Shown in pieces: positions 51,970-64,000 of a stretch of 64,000 bases of DNA. Origin of the DNA: Prinia subflava (lineage: Eukaryota; Chordata; Aves; Passeriformes; Cisticolidae); contig NC_086248.1 of NCBI RefSeq assembly GCF_021018805.1, positions 100,737,739 through 100,801,738 on the forward strand. Reading direction: 5' to 3'. The notes under the pieces are model-generated. The model ran no database searches. It saw nothing but the letters and a program-made list of their open reading frames with translations, and was not told the DNA's origin. Each line of letters opens with the position of its first letter. Within the stretch, counting starts at the first letter, position 1. Position numbers and translations under genes: made by a program.

Positions 51970-52808
51970 AAAACCCTGTGTGACAATACTGAATTGGGAA
52001 GAGCTCTTGACTCCTCAAAGGCGGAAAGACCCCACGGAGAGACCTGGACTCTCAGAGGACTGGGCAGTCACCATACATATTAACAAAGACAAGTACTGGA
52101 TTCTGCATCTGGGATGGGGCAACCCTGGATATTCAGACTGGGGAATGAGAAGCTGGAGAGCAGTGCTCTGGCGAGGGACCTGATGGTCCTGCTTGATGGT
52201 AAGTTGGATAGGAATCAGAAGTGTCCTGGCATCCAGGAGGGCCAAATATGTCCTGGGGGGTATCAGGTACAGCATCACCAGCCAGGCAAGGGAGGGAATT
52301 GTCCTGCTCTGCTCTATGCTGGGGTGGCCTCTCCTTGAACACTGTGTGCTGTGTTGGGCACCACATTATAAAAAAGATATTATGCCATTAGAACAATGAA
52401 GGTGAGGGGTCTGGAGAGGACATATGACTAGAGGCTAGGGTCATGTGGCTTGTCCAGCCCAGAGAAGAGGAGATTGAGGGGATACTTCATAGTGATATAG
52501 TGATCTGCAGTTTCCTTGTGAGGGGAAGCGGAGGATCATGTCTTGTTTTTGGTGACCAGTGAGAGGACCCAACAGAACGACATGAAACTGTGTCAAGGGA
52601 GGTTTAGGTTTGGTATTAGGAAAAGGTTCTTCACCCAGAGGGTGGCTGAGCACTGGAACAGGCTCCCCAGAGCAGTGTCACAGCACCAAACCTAAGTTCA
52701 AGAAGTGTTTGGACAATGCTCTCAGGTACACGGTATGACTCTTGGACGATTAGCTGGACTTCAATGATCATGGTGGGTGCCTTCCAACTCAGGATATTCT
52801 ATGATTCA
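51970..52808 (+). mobile_element. CR1 LINE fragment (about 0.84 kb)
   Basis: The best-preserved CR1 copy here. It covers the end of ORF2 and the 3' region: 'gaagagctcttgactcctca', 'gagagacctggactctcaga', 'tactggattctgcatctggg', 'gaacactgtgtgctgtgttg', 'gtattaggaaaaggttcttc' and 'acccagagggtggctgagca'. The 3' end is ATTCTATG ATTCAG at 52796-52808. CR1 ORF2 encodes an endonuclease and reverse transcriptase, but only its last part is present and all frames contain stops. The short frames on both strands are pseudogene remains or shadows. Confidence 0.92.
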
Positions 52809-53189
52809 GATTGTTTAATCTAAACTGACAATCATAAAAAAAAAGAAATCAATGGCTCCACTTAAATATTCTCAACCGAAGTCTCTTGCATGTCTCAAAA
52901 TTAGGAAGTTTTATAAGCCCTCACCTTCAAAGAAGCAGAGAAAAACAGGGTAAGGAGCACTGAAGCTGAAAATGGTTTTGTCAGGTGACTGTTTGTTGTG
53001 GAGCATTATCACCTTCTCCATGGCCCACTCAAACATCTTTCAGCCCAGCTGTGCTCAGTTTAATTCTTTGGGAACAGGTTGTAGCATTACGTGAAAAGGG
53101 GTACGTAACTATTTCCTTAAGGGTTATGAGAAGTAAACATATGGCTGATTGTATAAACTCAAGTATGGTGTTGCCTTGATATTAATACA
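52809..53189. other. Unique sequence between CR1 and an LTR
   Basis: No gene or repeat recognised. Confidence 0.55.
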
Positions 53190-53640
53190 GTTTTAATGAA
53201 ATGAGCAATTTATATCCTTTGAGAAATGGTTTTACAACTTTATCGAAGTCCCAGGCTCTTGGGGTCAGATCTTGGCTAGCTCCAGACCCCCGTGTGTTAC
53301 CCCAGTGATGGGCCAAAGGTAAAAGACAGAGAGGCATTCTTTCTCTTCCTCGAGACCACAGTCCCACAGCTTTATTGTAGAACCCACCTCCAGGAGAAAC
53401 ACAAAAAGGCTGACCCACCTGCCAGAGGGGCTTTAAGCCCAGGGAAAAGGGGGCAGGGAGGGGGTGACCCAGGGAGAGGGAGAGGACGTGGGGAGGAATT
53501 GAATAGGGGATACCAAAACCCAAAGGGGGGTACAGAATATAGGGTGTGCAAAATATAACAAAACTACTTTTGTGTGCAAATACCACAAACCACCCAGTGC
53601 AATATGATAACAAAATGAACTAACTATTTAGTGCACTGCA
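53190..53640 (-). mobile_element. Probable ERV LTR, minus strand
   Basis: On the minus strand a pyrimidine-rich U3-like stretch ('cctctccctctccctgggtc') is followed by a TTAAAG box (53437-53432) and, about 60 bases on, by AATAAAG (53376-53370), then a U5-like stretch ('gtggtctcgaggaagagaaa'). This compact order matches a retroviral LTR. The ends are uncertain and no target duplication was found. The 143-codon minus-strand frame and the 88-codon plus-strand frame inside it show no viral domain. Confidence 0.65.
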
Positions 53641-54892
53641 ACACAACTTCACCTGTGTATCTTTTTACATCTATCTATTGATATATATAGATACTAAAAT
53701 ACACTTCCACTGAAAGTTTTCATATGTTGTATAAATATATACCATAACTTTTTTTAAAAAACTGGGTTGAGACAGAAGAGCTTAATGCCTAATGACCCAT
53801 TATCCTCTTTTTATGGCTCAGCTCCAGCACTGAGCTCAGTTTGCCATGTCTTGCCCTCTTTTGGTGGTCTGGAAAAATAAAATATTCCCTGCTTTGGAGG
53901 ACTATGTTACTGGATGAATTTTATTACTGAACTAGCATGAATACAATGGTAACAGAGTCTGTCTCTCTTGTTTCCATAATAGGCAGCATGGCAGAACTCT
54001 GATGAAAGACAAAAAAGTTCCTGAAAAACATAAAAAAGGAAGAAAGAACAAAAAAAAGACCACACATGGTCTAAACACATGGAAACACTGGCACTTACTT
54101 TTGAGGTGCACATAACACAGACATTAATAGAAACAATTTGGAAAAATGGACTGTAGAATGAAACAGCTGAGAAAGTAACTTTTTCTAAAAATCAGTGGTG
54201 TAACACGGTTCACCTTTTGGCACAGGAGGGATATTATATGTATGTGAGTTCAGCAATGGATACTTTTCTGAAACCTTCAGAGTGGGCTCTGTATTATTCA
54301 AAACTCCAAATACTGATCCACCTTACCTGTGGTTCCTAACAGTGCATCGGTGTGGCAATTTGAAATCACATCAGGCCCAACTACAGCTACACTGTAGTAT
54401 TTTACCACAAGATTTTAAGGCATGATGCAAATTCCTTTAATCAAATCTGGCACTTTTCTAATTTTTGCTTCCAAATTTCAACCACTATAACATTGTAGAG
54501 AAAGAGGAACTTACGACAATTCAGTAAAAACCAAAAGAAGAGGGTTTTTCTTCAGACAGAAATCAGAAAAAAACCTGTTCTGATAATATAAAGGAGGTAT
54601 TGAACATTTGTTTCTTCCAGTATCAGTGTGAGGAAGACTGAAAATTACTGCCAGAGAACCTAATAGCTGAAATAGCTGTTAAAGAACAATGACACTGCCA
54701 GCGACTCAAGATATTACACACCAGGAAGTAAGTTCAGACAGGATCAGGTGCAGAAATGAACCACAAGAAATGTTCAAGGAATAGAGATGATTTTGTTAGA
54801 GGAGTCTGAGAGAGCCAGGCTTGGGCAGCTGAGCCCAGAGCTGACAGAAGAGACAACTCAGCCCTCAGAGGATTCCTGTGGAAGAAAAAAGG

Positions 54893-54912
54893 AAAAAAAA
54901 AAAAAAAAAAAA
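54893..54912. repeat. Poly(A) run, 20 bases
   Basis: An uninterrupted A run within a purine-rich stretch. Confidence 0.9.
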
Positions 54913-55118
54913 GGAGTTCTGAACCACTGCACAAGTTTGGCATGAAACCAAAAGTGTGCAAACTACCCACAAATACAGCACAGCTGTAAATCAGAGAGGC
55001 TGCGAATTACCCAACCACTTTTTCTCCTTGGAGTTTCTATCACAAAACAAGAGCAAGGAATGGGTCTAATCCTCCAAGCCATTTCCCCCCTTCTGTGTGT
55101 GTTTGCTAGCATTTACTA

Positions 55119-55138
55119 ACTAAATGCTAGCATTTAGT
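55119..55138. repeat. Perfect 20-bp palindrome
   Basis: ACTAAATGCT is followed at once by its reverse complement AGCATTTAGT. The word GCTAGCATTTA occurs twice, at 55105 and 55126, so the palindrome overlaps a short direct repeat. Confidence 0.9.
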
Positions 55139-58000
55139 AATGAACTACCCTGCTCTTTTTTTGTTATATTGACACCATTAAATGGTACAATGTGGTAGTT
55201 CTGCTGTAATACTATCAAGAAGTCATTACAATCCTGAAAGATCCAAGGAGAAACTACACTCCATTGCTTATATCATGAGTCAGGAAGTTTTAGTCCAGCA
55301 CTAGATTGAAGTTACAGGCATAGCTCTAAAAGCTGCCCCACAGTTTAGAAAAACACAGAGTAGATATAACATACACATCCGACTGGCCCACTGCCTATAG
55401 TACCAAAGCACTAAGAAACACAATTCAGTGGTTTTTTACACCATTAGTCTCAACAATAAATCTGCGGGATATCTTTTTATTAGAAGGAATATATTTCAGA
55501 TAGATATTCAGAAAACATTTAAGGCTTTCATTATGTGTGTACAAGAAGCTGGGTGCTTTTGTCAACAGTGATAAGTCAAACAGCTTAAGTGAAGCAGCAT
55601 GGCAACAACACAGAGATGTACAAAACACTGCTGCATGGAAATTGTAACACTTCATAAGCAAAAAATAATAGGACTATTTACAAGAAAAACACTCAGATCC
55701 TGGATTGACAAGGCAGCACAAAAGGAAAAATAAAATGCCATTGAAATAGTTGATAGTGTGGAAAATGAGGCTGTGTTCTCTGAAGAACAAGTCCGGGGTG
55801 GGGGCTGGTGTGCACATCAATTTCTGAATGATAGAATTTTCAAATGTCCATCACTGTCCTGCAAACTAAGATCAATATATTATTTTATTCTGAATTTCTG
55901 GACTTAATTGTCTTAGTACAGGAGAAAAAAAAAAAAAAAAACGATGAAAGGAGTCCATTCTCTTACAAAAAACCCTATATTTATATATATATATATATCA
56001 CTTCCTGCATGATAAATAGAAATCTTACATAAAGACATTCTTAAGCAATACCTGTTTATCAGAATATATTGTTGATGATATTACTAATAGATGAAACATT
56101 CATTATTATTTTCCTTCATCTTTTTCATCAATGTATTCATCTCTTCCACAACTACTTGGACTGCAAGATCTTTGGGACAGAAACTTGAGTTTCTTTATTA
56201 AACTGCTGCCAAAACCAGCAAGATTCTAGCTTTAAAAATGTTACACTGCACAAAACACAACAATATCATTAAGGTTCTCCTACATTTTAGGTAATTCATG
56301 TCTCCTTGGTTTTAATATAAAATGTATTCTCATAAATATTATTTTCTTTCCAGCATCTCAGAACAACCATGAATTATTTTAACTTAGCTCTTTTCACATT
56401 TTTCCCACAACTGATAACCTCTGCAACCAGCATTAGCATCTTATGTGGAATAGAGCCAGTAACCTACATGTTGGGTAAAAGGAAAATTTGTTCTTCATCT
56501 CATTAAAGTAATTTAGCTTGGATCTGCACCAGAATTAGTATGATCAGAATTTACCCTGATATACTTATTTGTCAAAGGTATTGTACATTTGGGAACAGGC
56601 TATTACAATGCAAAAGTAACACAGCCAACATAATTTGGTTTACTTGGCTTTTTTCCAGTTAGCATCGATTTTCATGCAGCAGTGGCCAGTTGAAATTGCT
56701 GATGCAAGAAGTGGTAATTTTCTTGATGTGGGATGAATAGGACATGTTAAATTTAGCACTAAAGTAGAGAATGATTTAGTTTCTCTTATGGAAGAAAATG
56801 TTAAAAATAAAGTGAAAAAAACCCCAGTTAATGAAGAATTAACTTGTCAGAGCTATAACTGCCTATGAATCATGAAAAGGGAATATGATCAATTCATATC
56901 AATTAATATATGTCATGAGTAGATGAAGCAGTTGAAAAATAACATTTTTGCAAAGGGCTGTGGCAAGCTTACAAAGTAATCGTATTCCCGTTCTGATGTC
57001 TTTGCCTAGGTATGTTTTGCAGTTTTCTCCTTAATTTGACAGTGCTTGTCCTAAATTTTGAATCACCATTCAAACACATCCATTGCCTGAGTAGTTTGTT
57101 AGTTTATCTCTAAGTTTGTCTATATAAAGCTGAAGTAATGAGGACCAAGTGATAGTTTCTGCATGGAGATGTTTCTTTGCTCCCATCTCACCCAAGCATC
57201 ATCTCGTTTTGCCCTGGCACCACAGCTCTACTTTGCACATATTTAATTTCTCCCTTTAAATCATTCATCTCTAGCCCTACACAATATGTCTTCTTAATTT
57301 CATTTTGTTTCTAATGCATGAGAGAGATCATTTGAGTTTCTATTTCCTATACTGGCATGTCTGGTCCTGCTGAGTGCTTTCATATTAATGGCAACACATG
57401 GTCCAGAGTGACAGCAAGATCCCTGGCAAACACAACAGAAGTCAGCACATGCTTTACTCTGTCTGCATCTTCTGCTGATTTCAGGCACTCTGCAAAACTC
57501 AGCCATGCTGTGAGACTTGCCTCTTCATTGCCAAGAACCTGCACTCTTTTTCCTAACTCTCAGTGCCCGAAGCTTTTTATAAAAGTAATACCTTTTCCTT
57601 CCTGAAACACTGAAATATGACCATCCTTGTTCAAACTACAGTGTATGCCTACAGGTGCAATGATTATAACCTTTATGGTTTTTTAGTCCTATATATACTA
57701 ATTTATTCATGTTAATCTAAATGCAGATTACAGAGCTGTACATACCTGAACTGCACACAGAACATGAAACAAATATTTCTATGCAAATAATTTGTAAGTA
57801 AAAAGTCTGCAATTATTTTCTAGTTCTTCTGTGGTAAAAAGTGTAACTGCCTTAATTTTGAGAGACTTCTGTATTCTCTTCAAACTCATCCAGTCAGAGA
57901 ACCCCCTGATTTAGGAAATTTTAGGGTATAAGCCAGGCAAGGCAGTTTGACAACAGATGGCAATATCTATTTTCATTGATTAACAGTTGCAGTTGCAGGT

Positions 58001-58170
58001 GCTTCCCCAGGGTAGTGGTCACAGCACCAAGCCTGACTGAGTTCTAGAAGCTTTTGGACCATGCTCTCAGGCACATGGAGTGACTCCTGGAGTGTCCTGA
58101 GCAGGGGCAGAAGCTGGACTTGATGATCCAGATGGCTCCTTTCCAACTCAGCATATCCTGTGATTCTGTG
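58001..58170 (+). mobile_element. CR1 LINE 3' end
   Basis: Plus-strand CR1 with the blocks 'gcttccccagggtagtggtc', 'cttttggaccatgctctcag' and 'cttgatgatccagatggctc', ending in the octamers ATCCTGTG ATTCTGTG at 58155-58170. 5'-truncated to about 170 bases, non-coding. Confidence 0.9.
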
Positions 58171-60139
58171 AAGGGATGTTAAACTGCCTTTTAGGACAGT
58201 CCCCTCCCCAAGCTCCCCAGGCTGCTCAAAATGAAAGCAAATAGAAACCATATGACAGAATACTTCAAGCTGCTGGATAATGACAGGGAAAGGTTCCGCC
58301 AGTGATTTACTGTTTAAAACTGAATTCTCCAGTTAATTTTCATAGATCAGATAAACGTTCTGTTCCTTGGCTTCCCCATCTGGAATAGTAGTGCATACCT
58401 TTCTCACCAGGGAACTATGCACTTTAATTAATCAACAATTGCAGATTGCTATATAGAGCGGAGCAAACAATCTGGAGTGAGCAGTTTATTCAATGAATTC
58501 AGCCTGCTCGTAGAAAATCCTCAAGCAGATGGTGTTGCCATCAACTGCACAGGAAAAGAGAGAAATATCATCCCAGTCTGACTATTTCTGATTTGTTTTA
58601 TTTCACTTACATAATCTTTAGCCCCAGGGAAATATTTCTCAAGAATGAGGAACCCTTTCTTTACAACAGTCTAAGAGCTGCCTCCAAAAATCCAATGCCC
58701 ACGGGACCACTTGAGCTCCCTCTGCACAATTCCCAAGGAGGTACGTGGAGAGGTCTTCCATACACAGCTTGACTGATGGAAGACCACAGGGAACTGTTCT
58801 CACTTCAGGGAAGGTTTTTACCATATCTGGAAAGCCTTCTTAACCAACTTGTCTTGGCTGAAGTCTTCTGATAATTGGATAGCCTTGCCTTGACATTAGA
58901 AACTAACTGACATTAGAAGATGTATATTTCAAGGATAACAGAAAGATAGCAATCCAGAATGATTTTTACTTAGAAATATTAAAAAAAATCTATCATGTAG
59001 TTTAACAGTGCACAAAAATTCAGTTATTCAAGGGAACAAGATTGTTTTTTATCATAGGATTCCAGTTATTTCAAAGCATGATGCCTCAATTTATTTTTCT
59101 TTATTTTTTATATGTATTCCCCTGTAGACTAAATTAGGGTTTGCATGAATTTTCAGAAAGATATTTTACAAAATACAGTGTTGTGCTATTCACTGGATGA
59201 CAGCAAACATATCAAATTATGCCTGTGTATTAGGTTATATGGGTTATAGCTTGAGCTGCAATTAATAGCTTTGCAAGGGCCCACTCACACATTATTTGAC
59301 AGCTAATGGTCAGTATGATGATGTGGACTGTTACTCAGTCTAGTCACACACAGAAAATAGACAAAACTAGCTTAAAACTAGATGTTATAAAGGATTTTGC
59401 TGCTGAGTCAGAATTTAGATGGGTTTGGTTTTCTAAGTCATAAGCTGAATTGTCTGTCTGTACCTATTTTTTTTTTTCTTGTTTACAGTTTCAGAAGTAC
59501 CTAAAACCTACAGAAGTCCTTATGCCTAATGTATGAACCCTGTAAAACTGCTGGGGCTTGGTTTTTCTTCAGCAGCAAAAGACTCTTCAATTTTTTTTTA
59601 AGTAGATCCCTAGCCTCTTGGCATGTTACCTCCTGTAATAAAGTAGAAACATGTTCCTCCTTGACTGGAAGTTACATTACAGATCATGACATGATCAGTG
59701 CCTATGGTGATACACATTACATTGAGACATAATTGAGATTAAGAGTGAATATTCCTAAGCAAACTGCAAGGCAAACATGCTTATTTGGATTGCAGATGGG
59801 AGAAGGAGTTAGTTAAGGACAGGTCAGTGAAAAATAAGACTTAGAAATGTGTTTGGACCTGAAGTTCTTCCTCACAAGCCATCTGTAAAGGAAAGGTTTA
59901 TTAGTAATAATCATAATTAGCAATTATGAGTGAAAGTAAACAGATGTTTTGTTTCACAGATTGCTTGAAAATAAAGGCCTCATGGCCAAACACCATTGTT
60001 TATTTAAAGAAAGCTTAATGAAGGTATGTATGTTATCTTTCCTGGTCAATGCCACATATCTTGCCAGAGCTTTAAGTAGCACAAGTATAAAATACAATCC
60101 AATAAAATTTTTACTTATAAAAGTAAGATGTCATGGAGC
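58171..60139. other. AT-rich unique sequence, no gene
   Basis: No gene is supported. A mildly GC-richer stretch at about 58640-58820 has a 61-codon minus-strand frame without recognisable features. Confidence 0.55.
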
Positions 60140-60354
60140 TGGTGGTTTTTTTTGTTTGTTTTGTTTTGGTGTTGGTTTTTTTTTTTTTTTTTTTTTTTTG
60201 GTGTTTTTTTTTGGTGGGTTTGTTTTGGTTTGGTTTTTTGTTTGTTTGTTTTTGGTTTTTTGGTTTTTGGTGGGTCTTTTGGGGGTTTTTTTTGTTTGTT
60301 TGTTTTGGTTTTGGTTTTGGGTTTTTTGGGGGTTTTTTGTGGGTTTTTTTTTTT
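60140..60354. repeat. G/T tract (215 bp, one C)
   Basis: All bases are G or T except one C at 60276. It includes a T24 run (60176-60199). It is preceded by AGCTGGTGG, which also precedes the tract at 63652. The 80-154 codon frames across it are artefacts of composition, encoding almost only Phe, Gly, Val, Leu, Cys and Trp. Confidence 0.9.
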
Positions 60355-60415
60355 ATTGTTATTTTTATTTTTTAAAAGTTACTTATATTTATATATTGAA
60401 AATTATACTATAGTA

Positions 60416-60487
60416 GGTCACAGCTTTCCAAACTGAGGCTCTTTTCTGCAGAAATCCCCTGAATTCTGATAGACTATGAATCCATTG
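60416..60487. repeat. Direct repeat, copy A (72 bp)
   Basis: These 72 bases recur at 61480-61551 in the same orientation with 59 identities and no gap. All but one of the 13 differences are transitions. A short block upstream (AGTTACT then TATTT, about 60377) also recurs before copy B (about 61457). It matches no CR1 or LTR I know. Confidence 0.85.
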
Positions 60488-61479
60488 GGACTATGTTATA
60501 GAAGGCTTTAAAATATGCTTTGATTTGCTCCTAAAAACTCCTGATAAAGTACATTTGATTAGTCTAAATGAACCAAAAGGGCAATCTTTTTTCTGTATTG
60601 ATTTTTGAAAAAAAATAGCTTAACACCACTGTCTCTAGAAAAAGAAAAACAATACAAGAGATTAGGACATCTTTGGTTTTCTGCATAGTCACATCATACT
60701 AGACCAAAATTAACTCCTTGCAACCAGAGTCTGCCACCTTGTCCTCATTTTGGCCAGGTTAGGGTTAATTTTTTGTAGTAGCTGGGAAGAGTTTCAACAT
60801 TTTCCCTCTCACACTGCTGGCAATGGTGGCAAATATGCCAGACACAGAGGTGAAAGCTGATTTAACAGAAAACCCTGCACAATATCCAATTGTTCGTTCC
60901 TATCCATGAGAAACAGAAAACAATCTTTAATTGAGCCTTCTAGCATGACCCATAGGAGATGAAGCCCTGCTCTCCTGAAGGAAAAGTCATGACTCTATCC
61001 TGCAGCTGACAGCAGTCATCAAGGAGATTTTTCACCAAGGTGCCTTTTATTTTCTTTTTTCTCCTTAAGCCTCTTTTTTGTCCCTGTTTTTCACCACAGA
61101 ATTTGACAAGGCATGTCTTTTATCCTAATTTAATCTTAGACCATTTTTACTGCATTTTAAAAGATGCTCAGAAAAAAAAAAAGTTAAATAAGAAAAACTA
61201 AAAATAAAGGTAATTGAGGTATGCACCTTCTAATGAAATGGTCATTTCTTTAATTGCTAAATATACTTATACCAAATAGACAATGTCTCTTCATACACCT
61301 TAATTAAGATAATTATTCCTTGGATTCCAGATGTTAAAGGAAACTCTCAAAGCAAATTTCTGGGTTTGATAAACTTAATAACTTTTTTTTTTTAATCTGT
61401 GACTTAGTAATATTTGCATAACTAAATTCAAGTTCAGTCAGTCTTCGACCTCTTTTAGTTACTGTTATTTTATATAACA
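60488..61479. other. Spacer between the direct repeats; possible LTR-like remnant
   Basis: No gene is visible. The piece at about 60755-60830 ('ggccaggttagggttaattt', 'tgtagtagctgggaagagtt') vaguely recalls the start of an avian ERV LTR family, but similarity is short and I do not call it. Confidence 0.4.
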
Positions 61480-61551
61480 GGCCACAACTTTCCAAACTGA
61501 GGTCCTTTTCTGCAGAAACTCCCTAGATTCTGACCAACTGTGAATCCACTG
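61480..61551. repeat. Direct repeat, copy B (72 bp)
   Basis: Partner of copy A at 60416, 82 percent identical, same strand, offset 1,064 bases. Confidence 0.85.
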
Positions 61552-63651
61552 AAATAGTCTCCTCTTGTGAACATGAAACATTTGCAAAGGCAAAATATTA
61601 TTGTCTACAAAATTGCAGGGATATTTTAAAATATCAACATGCACTCTAAACTGTGCTAGATTTCAGACTATGGATAGAGGGGGCCTTCACACACATTTGC
61701 AGGAACTGGAGATGGAACTTAGCAAACAAACTTGGCAACTGAATTTTGCAAAATGCTTGCAGCGTACAAGTCATCTTTTGCTTTCATTTTCAATTTCACC
61801 TTTTGAAATAATATGGAGTATTCTTCTTTTTTTTTTCAAGTGAGAATTAATAAGGCTATATAAAACATCTATCAGTGGGTTCCTTCTGCATGCCTCTAAC
61901 ATTTCATGGATAGATGAATAAGAACGAAGAAAGCACATTGTGCAAGCTTATTCTATGATGAGATTGTATGTCAAATGAGAAGACATTTAGTGCTTTGATG
62001 TTGAATGAGTTTTGTCTGGATTTTATGAATCATGGTTTGGTTTTTGAATGACAGTTAAAAGGGCTGTGAAGGGAGAGGGAAACAGCAGACAGAGAGTAAT
62101 TTTCTCATTATTAGATTTTCAAACATGAGCATAAAAGCCCATAGTGATCCATGAAGGGTTATTGTTGTGGGAATCTATTTACCCTGGAAGTTTTACAGTT
62201 TTAGACATTCGGCAAGAAACAATCTAAGAAAAAACCTTTAAGGCATGAATAAAATTGGTAGGGAAAAAATGTTTATCAGCAATCTACTTTGTCCTGAGAT
62301 TTGAAGGAAAAGGAGCTGTTGTTCAAACAATGCTCAGAAATGTTGTTGGAATTTCAGTTCTGCTCACTTTGATAAACATTTCCTAGTCCTCAGTGTGGCA
62401 ATAGCTCAGTTTCTCAGGCAAGGTAATCAGGCTCAGTTTCACCAATATAAAGTGCTAGAACTTTTATTTAAAGGAGACAACGGAATATATTCTGACAGAT
62501 GCCAGTGTGTTTATCAGGAGAAGACAAAAGTATATCTACATTTTTAACAGACAGCTGCCGTGTGGCACTGGTGCTACCAAGGAGTCCTTGCTAGCATTAT
62601 AATTTCTATAAGCAAGTTTATTATTTAAAGATGTATCAGAGAAGAAAAAACTTATTCCTAAAGGGAAGTAGGACTTTGCCCTCTGTCTTACTAGGGGTGC
62701 TTGAGGAGGATGTCAGCCTGTCCTCTTCCATGACAGAGGGAAAAGTCCATTACAGCCTAAAAAACTATATAAAACAATCAAGTTTGCACTTTTCTTAGAT
62801 GTGTTTGTCTTACTCAGGAAGATTAGCACAGTGCAAATATGTTCTTTCTTCATAAATAGTGTATTTCAAGTACCCAGTCCAATTTAAACTTTGATTGTTT
62901 CTTTTTCCTTCTGCTGCTTGTAACTCAAAAGATGAATACAGTCATGCAGTACCCAAACAAGTGCCAAGCCCATATTGAAGAGTGTGTGGAGTGCTGCTCT
63001 CAGAACCTCATTAAAAATTCCCTTCTTTACAAATTGCCTTAGTTTATTTTCTGAGAAAAGTAATAGCTGTAATAAAGGAAATGGTAAGGAAACCAATGTT
63101 AGCAGAACCATACTTTCATTATTATCTGATATATGGACGCTCTCACAATAACAACAGTTCACCTCTGTATTTAGCCCCTTCCATTCTATTTTAACAGAGT
63201 TTGCACAGATGTTATTTGCAAATAGGAATTCAAGCAAGTTTTACTTCCCTTTTTAGCCATGCCCATACAACTAAACGTGTGTGTGGAAAGACAGTGATTA
63301 TTTAGATTCATGGCTGTGCTACAAAAATGCATGAATCTCAAAGTCTCCCAAAATCCCCCATCTGCTGAGACCTTGCAGCAAATACTCACCAAGGGATTTT
63401 CAGGCATTTATGAAAAAAGCTATTTAGAGGGCAATGTTACATTGCAAGGATCAGTAGGGTGCACAAACATCATTAGTAGATGTAAAGAATGGAAAGCACT
63501 CATGAGAAGTAACAGAACTCATGAATGCAGATGAAGGAGAATTCATTTAATTTTTAGTTGGGCAGGAGTAAGTGTATATTAGAGAAATGATGTTAAAAAC
63601 AACAAAATTAACACCAAAGTCTCATGTCTCAAATAGCTCCCATTTGCAAGC
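61552..63651. other. AT-rich unique sequence, no gene
   Basis: No gene is supported. A 117-codon minus-strand frame (62884-63237) contains a hydrophobic stretch but no motif I recognise, and fits chance. No CR1 or LTR signature is visible. Confidence 0.55.
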
Positions 63652-63822
63652 TGGTGGGTTTTGTGTTTTTTGGGTTTTTTTGGGTTTTTTTTTTGTTTGT
63701 TTGTTTGTTTTTTGTTTTTTTGTTTTTTGGTTGGTTTTTTTTGGGGGGGGTTTTGGGTTTTTTTGGGTTTTTTGGGTTTTTTGGGTTTTTTTTTTTTTTG
63801 TTTGTTTTTTTGTTTTTTTGTT
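63652..63822. repeat. G/T-only tract (171 bp) with G-quadruplex motif
   Basis: Every base is G or T on the plus strand. At 63743-63785 five runs of three or more G are separated by T4, T7, T6 and T6, which meets the usual G-quadruplex rule. The frames read across it are low-complexity artefacts. Confidence 0.9.
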
Positions 63823-64000
63823 ATTGTTTTCTAATATTTCTTGCTAAATAGTAATTTATGCTCCACATATAGATTACCCATTTCACTCTCTGGACTGCAT
63901 ATGCTTAAAACTGTTCTCTATTGTATTATTTCTCCTATAAATGTTAACAAATTCTGTGATATCTGCAGCTTCTGCATGAATTCCCAGGGGTCAGTTAAGC
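63823..64000. other. Unique sequence at the window edge
   Basis: Nothing recognised before the window ends. Confidence 0.6.

Larger units (their letters stand above)
53641..58000. other. AT-rich unique sequence, no gene
   Basis: No gene is supported. Simple features are an A20 run (54893-54912), a TA repeat (about 55981-55998) and an A run near 55926-55940. A 20-bp palindrome lies at 55119-55138. The segment at about 56640-56830 is free of repeat signatures; I cannot say more about it. Confidence 0.55.

Noticed and set aside
53182..53613. 143-codon minus-strand frame
   Set aside because: Spans the LTR's U3, poly(A) signal and U5-like parts, so it is non-coding regulatory sequence.
59949..60413. 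154-codon plus-strand open frame
   Set aside because: Its long middle part is the G/T tract, so stop codons cannot occur there. The protein would be almost only Phe, Gly, Val, Leu, Cys and Trp.
63572..63851. Plus-strand frames of 75-91 codons
   Set aside because: Same artefact over the last G/T tract.

Overview
The window looks like AT-rich, gene-poor vertebrate nuclear DNA from a bird, most likely a songbird (passerine). The organism call rests on the repeats. There are six fragments of the avian LINE CR1, whose 3' ends carry the ATTCTRTG octamer typical of that family, and several long terminal repeats (LTRs) of the kinds common in songbird genomes. The family names come from recalled consensus sequences, since no database search was possible here.

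I find no protein-coding gene, exon, tRNA, rRNA or CRISPR array that I can defend. Open frames are short (at most about 154 codons). The longest are either low-complexity frames through two-letter tracts or frames inside LTRs. The window is therefore intergenic or lies inside a very long intron.

Layout: 1-16 kb is AT-rich unique sequence with an A/C-only tract (1031-1245), a 44-base T run (7099-7142) and three CR1 pieces (2.7, 13.8 and 15.4 kb). At 16.7-17.7 kb there is a probable minus-strand LTR. From 18 to 33.9 kb the sequence is mostly featureless, with a second A/C tract (21830-22061), a 32-base A run, and mildly GC-richer patches of unknown origin. From 33.9 to 45.5 kb LTR-type sequence is concentrated: a probable LTR near 34 kb, a well-delimited solo LTR at 36693-38060 with a 5-bp target duplication, a candidate at 41.4 kb, an ERVL-type LTR on the minus strand at 42.7-43.8 kb with internal tandem units, and a further candidate at 44.5-45.45 kb. 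From 45.5 to 64 kb there are CR1 fragments (52 and 58 kb), a minus-strand LTR (53.2-53.6 kb), three G/T tracts (48.2, 60.1 and 63.7 kb) and a diverged 72-bp direct repeat pair 1,064 bp apart (60416 and 61480).

There is no set of genes working together here. The most notable points are the intact solo LTR carrying promoter-like, splice-donor and polyadenylation signals, the long tracts built almost only from two bases, and the unexplained direct repeat pair. I did not find a new multi-gene biological system.
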